This document shows, one piece after another, positions 33,049-41,194 of a DNA stretch of 62,736 nucleotides. The stretch's first letter is position 1; every line of letters starts with the position of its first letter. The notes under the pieces were generated by a model. That model saw only the letters and a program-made list of their open reading frames with translations, did no database searches and was not told the DNA's origin. Position numbers and translations under genes: made by a program. The stretch comes from Fibrobacter sp. (GTDB taxonomy: Bacteria; Fibrobacterota; Fibrobacteria; Fibrobacterales; Fibrobacteraceae), in assembly GCA_017649565.1 (NCBI GenBank), contig JAGCGO010000119.1, positions 1-62,736 of the forward strand. Reading direction: 5' to 3'.

Positions 33049-34916
33049 AAGATTTGAAAGACATAAAGTCGCCTGCGGATATCAGGCAGTGTTCCGTTGA
33101 AGAGCTGCAACAGTTGGCCAAGCAGGTCCGCGAGACGATTATTAGCCAGGTTGCCAAGCACGGCGGACACCTGGCGTCCAGCCTGGGCGTTGTCGAGCTT
33201 ACGCTTGCCCTGCATTACGTTTTTGACACCCCCGACGACAAGCTCATTTGGGACGTGGGCCACCAGGCCTACGTGCACAAGCTGATTACCGGCCGCTACG
33301 AGAAGTTCGGCACGCTGCGCCAGAAGGGCGGCATTTCCGGCTTCCTGAAGCGCAACGAGAGCGAGTACGACTGCTTTGGCGCAGGCCACGCTTCCACCTC
33401 CATTTCCGCGGCGCTCGGCTTTGCCGCCGCGCGTAACCAGCTGGGCCGCAAGAACAACGTGGTCGCCATCATCGGCGACGGCTCCATGACGGGCGGCATG
33501 GCCTACGAGGCCATCAACAACGTCGGAATCTCGAAGCACAACATGACCATCATCCTGAACGACAACAGGATGAGCATTGCCCCGAACGTCGGCGAGTTCA
33601 GCAAGTACCTGAACCGCATCATCTCGGATCCCGTCTATAACAAGATGCGTAGCGACCTGGACCGCCTGATGACCAGGCTTCCCGGTGTGCTCGGCCTGCG
33701 TTTCCGCGACTTGTTCCTGCAGGCGGAAAAGGCCGCGAAGATGGTCGTGAAGCCCGGCCGCTTCTTCGAGGACCTGGGCATCCGCTACTTTGGCCCGGTC
33801 GACGGCCACGACATCAACGAACTTATCATGCTCCTCAAGCGAGTCAAGGTGCAGCCGGGGCCGTGCCTCGTGCATATCTTGACCGAGAAGGGCCGCGGAC
33901 TCGACGCCGCCGTGAAGAACCCGACCAAGTGGCACGGTACGGGTCCGTTCGATCCGGAAAGTGGGCTTCCGCTCCATCCGGGCAACATGAACCCGTCCCT
34001 CACCAGCGTGTTCGGCAATACCCTGCTTGAACTGGCGAAGAAGGACGAGCGCATCATGGGCATCACTGCCGCCATGCCCACCGGCTGCGGCATGGATATT
34101 GTCGCGAAGGAACTGCCGGACCGCGTCGTGGACGTGGGCATTGCCGAGGAGCATGCCGTGACTTTTGCTGCGGGACTTGCCTGCGAAGGCGTTATCCCGG
34201 TGGTCGCCATCTACTCGTCGTTCATGCAGCGCGCCTACGACCAGATGATGCACGACGTGGCTTTACAGAATTTGCACGTGGTGTTCGTGCTCGACCGTGC
34301 GGGCCTTGTGGGCGCCGACGGCCCTACGCACCATGGCGCCTTCGACCTGACCTTTATGCGTTCTGTTCCTGGCCTTACCATTATGGCCCCGTCGAACGAG
34401 AACGAACTGCGCGACATGGTTGTCGCCTCTATCGGCATGCAGGGCCCGGTGGCTATCCGCTACCCGCGCGGAGTCTCCCTCGAAAAGGAACTCAAGCCCG
34501 CGACGGGCGAGTTCGACTATGCGCTGCCTAAGGTGCTTGAGCAGGGTTCCGACATTTTGCTGCTCGGTGCCGGCTTCATGACGAACGAGCTGAAGCGTAC
34601 TGCCGAAGTGCTGCGTGAAAAGGGCTACAATCCCACGCTGGTGGACGCCCGCATCATCAAGCCGCTCGACACGGAGTGCTACAGGAAGCTCCTGGAGTCG
34701 CACAAGGTCATCGTGACGCTCGAGGACAATACGCTGGTGGGCGGTTACGGTTCCGCCGTCGCGGAACTCCTCGCCGACTTCGGGCTTACCGACAAGAAGC
34801 TGCTGCGCTTCGGGCTCCCGGACAAGTTTGTGGAACAGGGTGAAATCAAAGAACTGTACAAGATGTTGGAAATCGATGGCGAGTCTGTCGCCAAACGGAT
34901 AATGGAAAAACTATGA
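33045..34916 (+). CDS. dxs: 1-deoxy-D-xylulose-5-phosphate synthase
   Basis: A 623-residue thiamine-diphosphate enzyme that makes DXP from pyruvate and glyceraldehyde-3-phosphate, the entry step of the MEP isoprenoid pathway. Motifs are HVGGHQAYVHK-like WDVGHQAYVHKLITGR, ThDP-binding GDGSMTGGMAYEAINN...NDN, GxxYFGPVDGHD, the catalytic EEHAV segment (VGIAEEHAVTFAAGLA), and the C-terminal transketolase part. Length is as usual for the family. It overlaps ispA and the following methyltransferase gene by 4 bases each. Confidence 0.97.
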   Translation: MKDLKDIKSPADIRQCSVEELQQLAKQVRETIISQVAKHGGHLASSLGVVELTLALHYVFDTPDDKLIWDVGHQAYVHKLITGRYEKFGTLRQKGGISGFLKRNESEYDCFGAGHASTSISAALGFAAARNQLGRKNNVVAIIGDGSMTGGMAYEAINNVGISKHNMTIILNDNRMSIAPNVGEFSKYLNRIISDPVYNKMRSDLDRLMTRLPGVLGLRFRDLFLQAEKAAKMVVKPGRFFEDLGIRYFGPVDGHDINELIMLLKRVKVQPGPCLVHILTEKGRGLDAAVKNPTKWHGTGPFDPESGLPLHPGNMNPSLTSVFGNTLLELAKKDERIMGITAAMPTGCGMDIVAKELPDRVVDVGIAEEHAVTFAAGLACEGVIPVVAIYSSFMQRAYDQMMHDVALQNLHVVFVLDRAGLVGADGPTHHGAFDLTFMRSVPGLTIMAPSNENELRDMVVASIGMQGPVAIRYPRGVSLEKELKPATGEFDYALPKVLEQGSDILLLGAGFMTNELKRTAEVLREKGYNPTLVDARIIKPLDTECYRKLLESHKVIVTLEDNTLVGGYGSAVAELLADFGLTDKKLLRFGLPDKFVEQGEIKELYKMLEIDGESVAKRIMEKL

Positions 34917-36139
34917 GCGAAGAAATCAATCAGCCGAAGCGCACTTTGAAGACTGCTCTCGACCGCAAGTTCGGTGTGAGCGAAGTGCAAGACCGTGAAC
35001 GCCGTGGCCGTCGTGACGACGATAGCCGTGGTGGCCGCAAGCCTTTCCGCGCCCGCGGGGAATCCGAACAGCGCGAAGACCGCCGTTTCCGTGACCGCGA
35101 GGACCGTCCGTCCCGCGACCGCGAAGGCCGTGAAGGTCGTGAAGACCGTCCGTGGAACCGCGACCGCCGTCCGCGTCGTTTTGGCGACCGTCGTGGCGGG
35201 GACCGTCCGTTCAACCGCAGGGGCAAGGAAGCCGACCGCGGTGCCGCTCCGGTCTACCGTCAGCGTCCCGAGCAGAAGGAAGCCGTCTTTGACGAGAACC
35301 TGGACGAGAAGGCACTGGAAGCACGTTCTGCCCAGGTGGAGGCCATCGAGGATCCGGTTTCCAATCCGCCCTGGTTCAAGAAGCTCATTGCCCTCACGAC
35401 CGAGAAGGGCCGCGAACGCGAAGGCCACTTCCTTGGCGAAGGCGTGCATGTCGTGGACGAGCTCGTGAGCCATCACCGCGAAATCGTCATCGCCGTCTAC
35501 GTGGTCGAAGGTTTCAGCGACGAGAACCTGATTGAAAAGATTAACGAGGCCGAAGTCAACCTGCACGTGCTCACCGAAGAACAGATGAAGCGTCTGTCTT
35601 CTACCGTGACGACGCAGGGGATTATCGCCCATTGCCGTTGCGCAAGCAACAAGCCCAATTACGAACAGAGCCGCAGCGTGCTCACCCTGGTCGACGCCGT
35701 CCAGGATCCGGGCAACCTGGGGACGCTCTTCCGCACGAGCCTCGGTTTCGGCTCCAACGGCATGGTCCTCGGCCGCGGCACGGTGAACCCGTTCAACCCG
35801 AAGGTGGTGCGCGGTTCGTCGGGCACGTTCCTCCGCGTTCCGTTTGAATACGACGTGGACCTGGTCGAACAGATCAACTTCCTCCGCAGCAAGGGCTACA
35901 CTATCATCGCTTCCGACTTGCACGCAAGGCAGGCCCTCGGTGACATTCCCGCCCGCAAGCTGCGCAAGATGGCGTTCCTGGTGGGTAACGAAGGTGCCGG
36001 CACGAACCAGTACCTGATCGAGCTTGCCGACGAGACGGTGAAGATTCCGATGAGCAGCGAACTCGAATCCCTGAACGTCGCTGTCGCACACGGTATCCTT
36101 TCTTACGAAGCGGCCAAGATCCAAGAGGAACTCAAGTAA
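34913..36139 (+). CDS. SpoU/TrmH family RNA 2'-O-methyltransferase with Arg/Asp-rich N-terminal extension
   Basis: A 408-residue protein. Residues about 20-115 are a low-complexity extension built of Arg-Asp-Arg-Glu words. Residues about 140-245 form the substrate-binding domain of the TrmH/RlmB type, and 255-408 the SPOUT knot domain: VDAVQDPGNLGTLFRT (motif 1), FLVGNEGAGTN (motif 2) and IPMSSELESLNVAVAHGIL (motif 3, binding SAM). The target is probably 23S rRNA or tRNA. The basic extension may aid RNA binding. The start overlaps dxs by ATGA, and the stop shares a base with the pyrF start (TAATG). Confidence 0.9.
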   Translation: MSEEINQPKRTLKTALDRKFGVSEVQDRERRGRRDDDSRGGRKPFRARGESEQREDRRFRDREDRPSRDREGREGREDRPWNRDRRPRRFGDRRGGDRPFNRRGKEADRGAAPVYRQRPEQKEAVFDENLDEKALEARSAQVEAIEDPVSNPPWFKKLIALTTEKGREREGHFLGEGVHVVDELVSHHREIVIAVYVVEGFSDENLIEKINEAEVNLHVLTEEQMKRLSSTVTTQGIIAHCRCASNKPNYEQSRSVLTLVDAVQDPGNLGTLFRTSLGFGSNGMVLGRGTVNPFNPKVVRGSSGTFLRVPFEYDVDLVEQINFLRSKGYTIIASDLHARQALGDIPARKLRKMAFLVGNEGAGTNQYLIELADETVKIPMSSELESLNVAVAHGILSYEAAKIQEELK

Positions 36140-37023
36140 TGACTTGCTTCTACGACCGTCTTGAACAACGTATAGCTGCCTGCGGCAACCCGGTGTGCAT
36201 GGGTATGGATCCCGTGCTCAAGCTTATCCCGCTCGAGGGTACGCCCGAAGACAAGATCAAGCGTTTCTATTCCGACATCCTGGAATGCTGTGCCAAGCGC
36301 AATGTGTTCCCCGCTGTCGTTAAGCCGAACAGCGCCTACTATGAATGCGTGAGCGTCCAGGCGATGCTTGTGCTCCAGCAGCTCATTGCCGACTATAGAA
36401 GTGCCGGCATCCCGGTGATTCTCGACGCAAAGCGTGGCGACATCGGAAAGTCGAGCGCGGCCTACGCGAATGCCGCGTACGACGTTTACGGCGCCGATGC
36501 CGTGACGGTGTCCCCGTGGATGGGAACGGATTCGGTTTCCCCGTTCATTCGCGAAAATAGCGAGAACGGCGCCTACGTCCTGTTGCGTACGAGCAACAAG
36601 GGCGCGCACGACTTTCAGGACATGAATGTCCTGCGCGGCGATGACCCGCGCGATGTCGCCAGCGCCTTCTATTCCGTGGCCGACAAGATCGTGGAATGGG
36701 ACGACGGCAAGGGTTACCTCGGTGCTGTCGTCGGTGCGACTCACCCCGAAGAGCTCGAGCAGATCACGGCGTATTGCGTCGCGAAGAAGCACGAGATTCC
36801 CTTCCTGATTCCCGGCGTGTCTATTCCTGGCGTGCCCGGCGGACAGGGCGGTGACGCGAAGACCGTGCTCAACGCTATCGCGAACGGTGGTGGCAAGCGC
36901 AAGTTCCATGTGCTCAATTCCAGCAGTGGCTTGAACTTTGCCTGGCAGCGCAACAATACACCTGAAAACTTCGCCAACGACTGCGTTGACGCTTTGGAGC
37001 GCTTGGCTGACAGCTTGCGCTAA
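36139..37023 (+). CDS. pyrF: orotidine 5'-phosphate decarboxylase, type 2
   Basis: A 294-residue enzyme converting OMP to UMP. The active-site signature is LDAKRGDIGKSSAAYA (about 94-109), and MGMDPVLKLIP, VVKPNSAYYE and the phosphate-binding LIPGVSIPGVPGGQGG segment are also present. This is the longer, type 2 form (TIGR02127) rather than the short E. coli form. It is translationally coupled to the methyltransferase by TAATG. Confidence 0.95.
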   Translation: MTCFYDRLEQRIAACGNPVCMGMDPVLKLIPLEGTPEDKIKRFYSDILECCAKRNVFPAVVKPNSAYYECVSVQAMLVLQQLIADYRSAGIPVILDAKRGDIGKSSAAYANAAYDVYGADAVTVSPWMGTDSVSPFIRENSENGAYVLLRTSNKGAHDFQDMNVLRGDDPRDVASAFYSVADKIVEWDDGKGYLGAVVGATHPEELEQITAYCVAKKHEIPFLIPGVSIPGVPGGQGGDAKTVLNAIANGGGKRKFHVLNSSSGLNFAWQRNNTPENFANDCVDALERLADSLR

Positions 37024-37037
37024 GGGGTGGGCAATCG

Positions 37038-37943
37038 ATGCGCTACTTGGTCACGCTGATTCTTTCGATTCTGGTTATTGTGGCGGCATTCCATTTCGCT
37101 AAGCCGCTGCCCAATACCCAGTTCGACGAATCGTTCATGCCCAAGGCGAACTATGTGCGCTATATTGCCGCAGGGAACAATTCCGCGGTGGCGGGGCTGT
37201 TCTGGATCAAGGCGCTCACCAACCTGGGCGAAAGCTACCTGACCGGGACCGAGTTTGCCTACCTCGGCCATATCGCCGACCTCTGTACGGACTTGGATAG
37301 TTTGTTCTACACGCCGTACTACGTGGTGGGCGGCATCAGTGCAATGGATTCCCCCGACACGTCGGACTTCAAGGTGTTCCGCCGTGGCATCCGGGTGTAT
37401 CCGGAAGACTGGAGGCTTGCGCTGTATTATGCCTTGCGCCTTGCTAACGGCCCGCATCCGGACAAGAAGGCCGCTGCCGACGTGATGCGCCCCTACTTCG
37501 ACAGCCCGGACACGACGATCCCTCCGCACATCCGCACCATATACAGGACGTTCGAGCTGGATACCATGCAGACGGAGATGGCTGTCGCGACGATTATCGA
37601 AGATGCGATGCAGCCGCGCTACAAGGCGTTCCTCGAGAGCCTGAGCAACAAGATGTTCCGCATGTTAGGTTTGCGCGCCTTGCCGACCATGGAAGAAAAG
37701 GACAGGGTGAGGGACATCATCAAGGATATCATCCAGAAGGTGGCCGACGGTAATTTGCATCCGCAGCAGGCATTCGGCCTGTGCATGTCGATGAAGTACA
37801 AGCCGCCTGTGGAGCCGCCCGCTGCTGACTCGTTGTCCGCCGACAGTGCCAATGTCGCTGCGGTTGCCGACAGTACCAGTGCAGCGGTTGCCGATTCGAC
37901 GGTCAGCGATTCGACCGCTGTTCCCGCAAGCGCAACTAATTGA
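37038..37943 (+). CDS. membrane-anchored helical repeat protein of unknown function
   Basis: A 301-residue protein with an N-terminal membrane segment (about 4-22). An all-helical part follows (about 35-250) with TPR-like features (FWIKALTNLGESYL, LYYALRLANGPHPD). The C-terminus (about 255-301) is Ala/Ser/Asp/Thr-rich and probably unstructured. It starts 14 bases after pyrF with an AAGGGGTGGG ribosome site, so it is the last gene of the ispA operon. A terminator follows. I cannot assign a function. Confidence 0.8.
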   Translation: MRYLVTLILSILVIVAAFHFAKPLPNTQFDESFMPKANYVRYIAAGNNSAVAGLFWIKALTNLGESYLTGTEFAYLGHIADLCTDLDSLFYTPYYVVGGISAMDSPDTSDFKVFRRGIRVYPEDWRLALYYALRLANGPHPDKKAAADVMRPYFDSPDTTIPPHIRTIYRTFELDTMQTEMAVATIIEDAMQPRYKAFLESLSNKMFRMLGLRALPTMEEKDRVRDIIKDIIQKVADGNLHPQQAFGLCMSMKYKPPVEPPAADSLSADSANVAAVADSTSAAVADSTVSDSTAVPASATN

Positions 37944-37967
37944 TTGCATACAGTAGTGCATACAAAC

Positions 37968-38000
37968 TAGCCGTCCGGTATTTCGGGACGGCTTTAATTT
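37968..38000. terminator. bidirectional terminator between convergent genes
   Basis: AGCCGTCC (37969-37976) pairs with GGACGGCT (37986-37993) around a 9-base loop. A T-rich tract follows on plus (TTTAATTTTTTC) and a weaker one on minus. It separates the ispA operon from the minus-strand mlaD-like operon. Confidence 0.8.
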
Positions 38001-38021
38001 TTTCAGTATGTTCTTGCGGGA

Positions 38022-38795
38022 TTATTTTGTGCTGCGCTTTGCGTTGTTGGGCAGCCCCATCAGCTCGAATGCGTTCTTGCTGCGGAGGAAGTAGTCCTTC
38101 GCGAGCTCGGCGTTCTTCTTTTCGGCAAGCAGTCCCCTGTAGTACAGGATGGTGGCTGTCATGTGCGGGCGGTTGCTCTGGATGGTACGTGTTTCCGCCA
38201 CCTGGTAGAGCGAGTCTGCCGTGGCCTGGTTGTTCAGGTCGGCGATACGGGCTTCGGTCCATGCGTAGATGCCGCTGTTCTTGTTGGCGCGCTTCCCGAC
38301 CATCTTCAGCGCTTCCTGCGCTTCCTGTGTCTTGTGGAGGGCGCCCTGTGCGATGGCGCATTCGGAATAGAATGTAGCCTGCACTCCGTTGGATGCCTTT
38401 TTCAGCGAGTCTGCGTTCTGCTCTGCGCAAAGCTTTGCCGCGTCGGCGTATTTGCCCTGCGCGTTGCCCAGTGCAATTTTAACTTGGCTGTAGAGTGCCG
38501 CAGTCTGGTCGTCGAGCGCGTCCTTGCGTACGATGGATACCAGCGAATCCGCGAGGGCGAAGTCGAGGCTCAGCGTGCGGATGTGCGCCATCGAAAGCAG
38601 TATGCGCGCTTCGGACAGGAGGTCGGCTTCCTTGCGGCTGGCAAGGAGTGCCCGTTCGAGCTGGCCGTAGCTGCGTGCGAACTTCCCGTTCTCGAGCGAT
38701 TTCTGCGCGCGGTACGAAAGCTCCCCGGATTCCGATGCAAACGCGGCCGCACCGAGGGCGAGCAACATGGCTATGGCGGTTCTGCACTTTACCAT
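38022..38795 (-). CDS. exported TPR-like protein
   Basis: The frame is open to 38855, but the ATG at 38795 is chosen because it gives a signal peptide (MVKCRTAIAMLLALGAAAFA) and overlaps the end of the MCE gene by 7 bases (ATGGTAA). The 257-residue product is helical, with repeats of TPR type (YSQVKIALGNAQGKYADAAKL, CAIAQGALHKTQEAQEAL, ILYYRGLLAEKKNAELAKDYF). It is coupled to the MCE protein, so the two may form a periplasmic complex. It could serve in lipid transport or envelope maintenance (inference). Confidence 0.82.
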   Translation of the reverse strand: MVKCRTAIAMLLALGAAAFASESGELSYRAQKSLENGKFARSYGQLERALLASRKEADLLSEARILLSMAHIRTLSLDFALADSLVSIVRKDALDDQTAALYSQVKIALGNAQGKYADAAKLCAEQNADSLKKASNGVQATFYSECAIAQGALHKTQEAQEALKMVGKRANKNSGIYAWTEARIADLNNQATADSLYQVAETRTIQSNRPHMTATILYYRGLLAEKKNAELAKDYFLRSKNAFELMGLPNNAKRSTK

Positions 38796-39796
38796 AGCGT
38801 CTCCACCATGAAGGGCACGGTATCCTTGTTCGGGATGGACCTGCGGATGAGCCATATCTTCGATATACCGTTCATGAGGTCGTCGGCGTTTTCAAGAGTC
38901 TCTTCGGACGAGGAGATGAAGTCCATCAGGCCGGTGCTCACGCTGCCGAGGTTGTCGACCATGTTGTCCACGTGGGAGACGGTCGTGTCAAGTTTGCCGA
39001 AAAGCGATGTCACGTGGTTCGGGATGTCCTTGAGGCTGTCGACCATGCCGGAAACGTTGTCCACCATTCCCGAGACGTTCGTCGCGATAGTGTCGACCTT
39101 GTTGAGCAGCATGGGCACGTCGTTCTGCAGAGTGTCCATGAGGGTGGAAGCCTTGTTGAGGGCGTTCATGCCGGTATAGGTAATCTCGTCGATTCGGTTG
39201 AGCTGGCGGTTCAGGTTGTCGTACAGCAGGCGGCTGCCGAAGATGGCGCCCACGGTGGTTCCCGTATCCATGGCCATGCCGAGGAGCGTGTCCGCCGCGT
39301 CGATGAGCTTGTTCACGCGGCCCAGGAGTTCGTTCGCCGTCTCGAGCACGGTCTCGATGTCCTGCGCCTTTCCGGGCGGGAGGTAGTCGCCGTCTTGCAG
39401 CACGCGGCCCTTGCCACGGCGGACGTCGATGTTGATGACGCGCGCGGAGATGACGTTCTGGTCGCGGATGGCGAAGACTTCGGCGCTGTCGGTAATCCAG
39501 TTCTGGAATTCCTTGCGGATGGTGAACTCCATGCTCACACCGTTCGCGATGATGGTCATGTCCGAAATCTGGCCGATGTCGACACCGCTAATCTGTACGC
39601 GGGTGCCGGGTCTCAGGCCGAGTGCCTTGTCGAAGGTACTGTGGAGCTTGTACTCTTCGATGCCGACCATGCCAGTCGAAAAGATCTTTGCGTAGAGAAC
39701 AATACCGAAAATCATGACAGCAACGGTGAAGAGCACTCCGACCAGTAGTCCGGAGATCTCCATCCAGTTGATCTGTTTGAACGGTTTGATCTGCAT
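38789..39796 (-). CDS. MlaD/MCE family protein
   Basis: A 335-residue protein with one N-terminal membrane segment (about 14-36) and an MCE domain (about 40-120; STFDKALGLRPGTRVQISGVDIGQI, DGDYLPPG). The C-terminal part (about 125-310) is long and helical with many VSGMVDNVSGMVDSL-type heptads. Family members bind lipids as hexamers in the periplasm and work with an MlaE permease and MlaF ATPase; neither is in the window. The following gene overlaps its stop. Confidence 0.92.
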   Translation of the reverse strand: MQIKPFKQINWMEISGLLVGVLFTVAVMIFGIVLYAKIFSTGMVGIEEYKLHSTFDKALGLRPGTRVQISGVDIGQISDMTIIANGVSMEFTIRKEFQNWITDSAEVFAIRDQNVISARVINIDVRRGKGRVLQDGDYLPPGKAQDIETVLETANELLGRVNKLIDAADTLLGMAMDTGTTVGAIFGSRLLYDNLNRQLNRIDEITYTGMNALNKASTLMDTLQNDVPMLLNKVDTIATNVSGMVDNVSGMVDSLKDIPNHVTSLFGKLDTTVSHVDNMVDNLGSVSTGLMDFISSSEETLENADDLMNGISKIWLIRRSIPNKDTVPFMVETLW

Positions 39797-39883
39797 ATTC
39801 AGGAATATATAAATTTTTAAATGGAATGCTCGAGAAATTCGGGAACTTGTATTTCGGATAAAGAATTCGGGCCTGGAGCTTTT

Positions 39884-41152
39884 ATGGAATTTTTTGATTT
39901 TCTGAACGAATCGGTTTCACCCTGGCATACCGTCGAATGCCTGCGCCGTGTTTTCTTGTCTAAGGGCTTTGTGGAACGGCGGTTGTCGGACGGTGCCGCC
40001 CTGGAGAGCGGCGCGGCCTATGTGTTTGTCCGCGGAGCTGCCCTGGTCGCTCTCAGGATGCCGCTACAGGTAAACGATAAGTCCAGATTCAGGCTGGCCC
40101 TGGCCCATACGGATTTCCCCGCTCTCAAGGTTTCCCCGAACCCGGACCGGACGGCGGCGGGCGCTTGTACGCTCCATGCCGAGGTGTACGGTTCCCCCAT
40201 CTACTCGAGCTGGCTGGACCGCGACTTGGGTTATGCGGGGTTGCTCGCATTCGAGAAAGACGGCTGCGTCCAGACGAAGCTTTTGCGCGGAAGCAAGCTG
40301 TTCCGCATCCCGAGCCTGGCGGTCCACCTGAACCGCGGCGTGAACCAGGACGGGACGAAGGTGGATCCGCAGGCGGACTTCAACGCCCTGTGGCAATCTG
40401 CCACGGCGGACGGCAAGGCGTCCGCGTTTGCCGATGCGCTGCAAGGCGAACTGGGCGTTGCCGGCAGGCTCCTGGATTTTGACGTGCAGCTCTTCGATGC
40501 GCAGCCGGCGGCCCGTGGCGGCTTCAACGACGAATGGATCTATTCGGGCCGTCTTGACAACCTGGGCAGCTGCCATGCGGCGGCACAGGCGCTGGTCGGT
40601 TCTGCAGCTTCTGCAAACGACTTTTGCGTGGCCTGCTTCTACAACAACGAGGAAGTCGGCAGCGAGACTAGGGAAGGTGCCGGCGGGAACCTGTTACGCA
40701 GTGTACTGGAAACAGTATGGAATGCCGTAAACGCAGGGAAGACAGGTTTTGTTAGCTTGTCTGCAATTCTCGAAGAATCTTTTGCACTTTCTGTGGATGC
40801 GGCGCATGCCGTACATCCGAACCATCCCGAAAAACACGATACTAACCATTCCCCCGTACTGGGCGGCGGCATTGTACTCAAGACAAATGCGCAGAAGCGT
40901 TATGCGAGCGAGGCCGTGTCGTCGGCTAGGCTCCGTCTGCTCTGCGAAAAGACGGGTGTTGCGCTCCAGACGTTCGTGATGCGCAACGACATGCCCTGCG
41001 GCTCGACTGTCGGCCCGTCCGTATCGTCGGCACTCGGCATCCCGACTGTAGATATCGGCGAACCCATGCTCAGCATGCACAGCATCCGCGAGATGACTGC
41101 GGCCAGCGACCACGAAGACATGGTGCGACTTCTTGCCGAATTCTTCCGCTGA
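39884..41152 (+). CDS. M18 family aminopeptidase
   Basis: A metalloaminopeptidase of family M18 (aspartyl aminopeptidase type). The frame opens at 39821, but ATG 39884 has GGAG upstream and gives the usual start FLNESVSPWHTVECL, for 422 residues. Metal and catalytic motifs are LAHTDFPALKV (His-x-Asp), SGRLDNLGSCHAA (Asp ligand), FYNNEEVGSETREGAGG (catalytic Glu), and the C-terminal RNDMPCGSTVGPS and DIGEPMLSMHSIREM (His ligand). It is cytosolic and trims peptides with N-terminal Asp/Glu or other residues. It is monocistronic and divergent from the MCE gene. Confidence 0.93.
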   Translation: MEFFDFLNESVSPWHTVECLRRVFLSKGFVERRLSDGAALESGAAYVFVRGAALVALRMPLQVNDKSRFRLALAHTDFPALKVSPNPDRTAAGACTLHAEVYGSPIYSSWLDRDLGYAGLLAFEKDGCVQTKLLRGSKLFRIPSLAVHLNRGVNQDGTKVDPQADFNALWQSATADGKASAFADALQGELGVAGRLLDFDVQLFDAQPAARGGFNDEWIYSGRLDNLGSCHAAAQALVGSAASANDFCVACFYNNEEVGSETREGAGGNLLRSVLETVWNAVNAGKTGFVSLSAILEESFALSVDAAHAVHPNHPEKHDTNHSPVLGGGIVLKTNAQKRYASEAVSSARLRLLCEKTGVALQTFVMRNDMPCGSTVGPSVSSALGIPTVDIGEPMLSMHSIREMTAASDHEDMVRLLAEFFR

Positions 41153-41194
41153 GTTCGTGCAAGTGCTTTGTTGAAGTTTTTTATATTTGAGTTT

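Noticed and set aside
32955..34253. 432-residue minus-strand ORF
   Set aside because: Antisense to dxs, which is certain from its motifs.
34745..36124. 459-residue minus-strand ORF
   Set aside because: Antisense to the SpoU methyltransferase and dxs; no recognisable motif.
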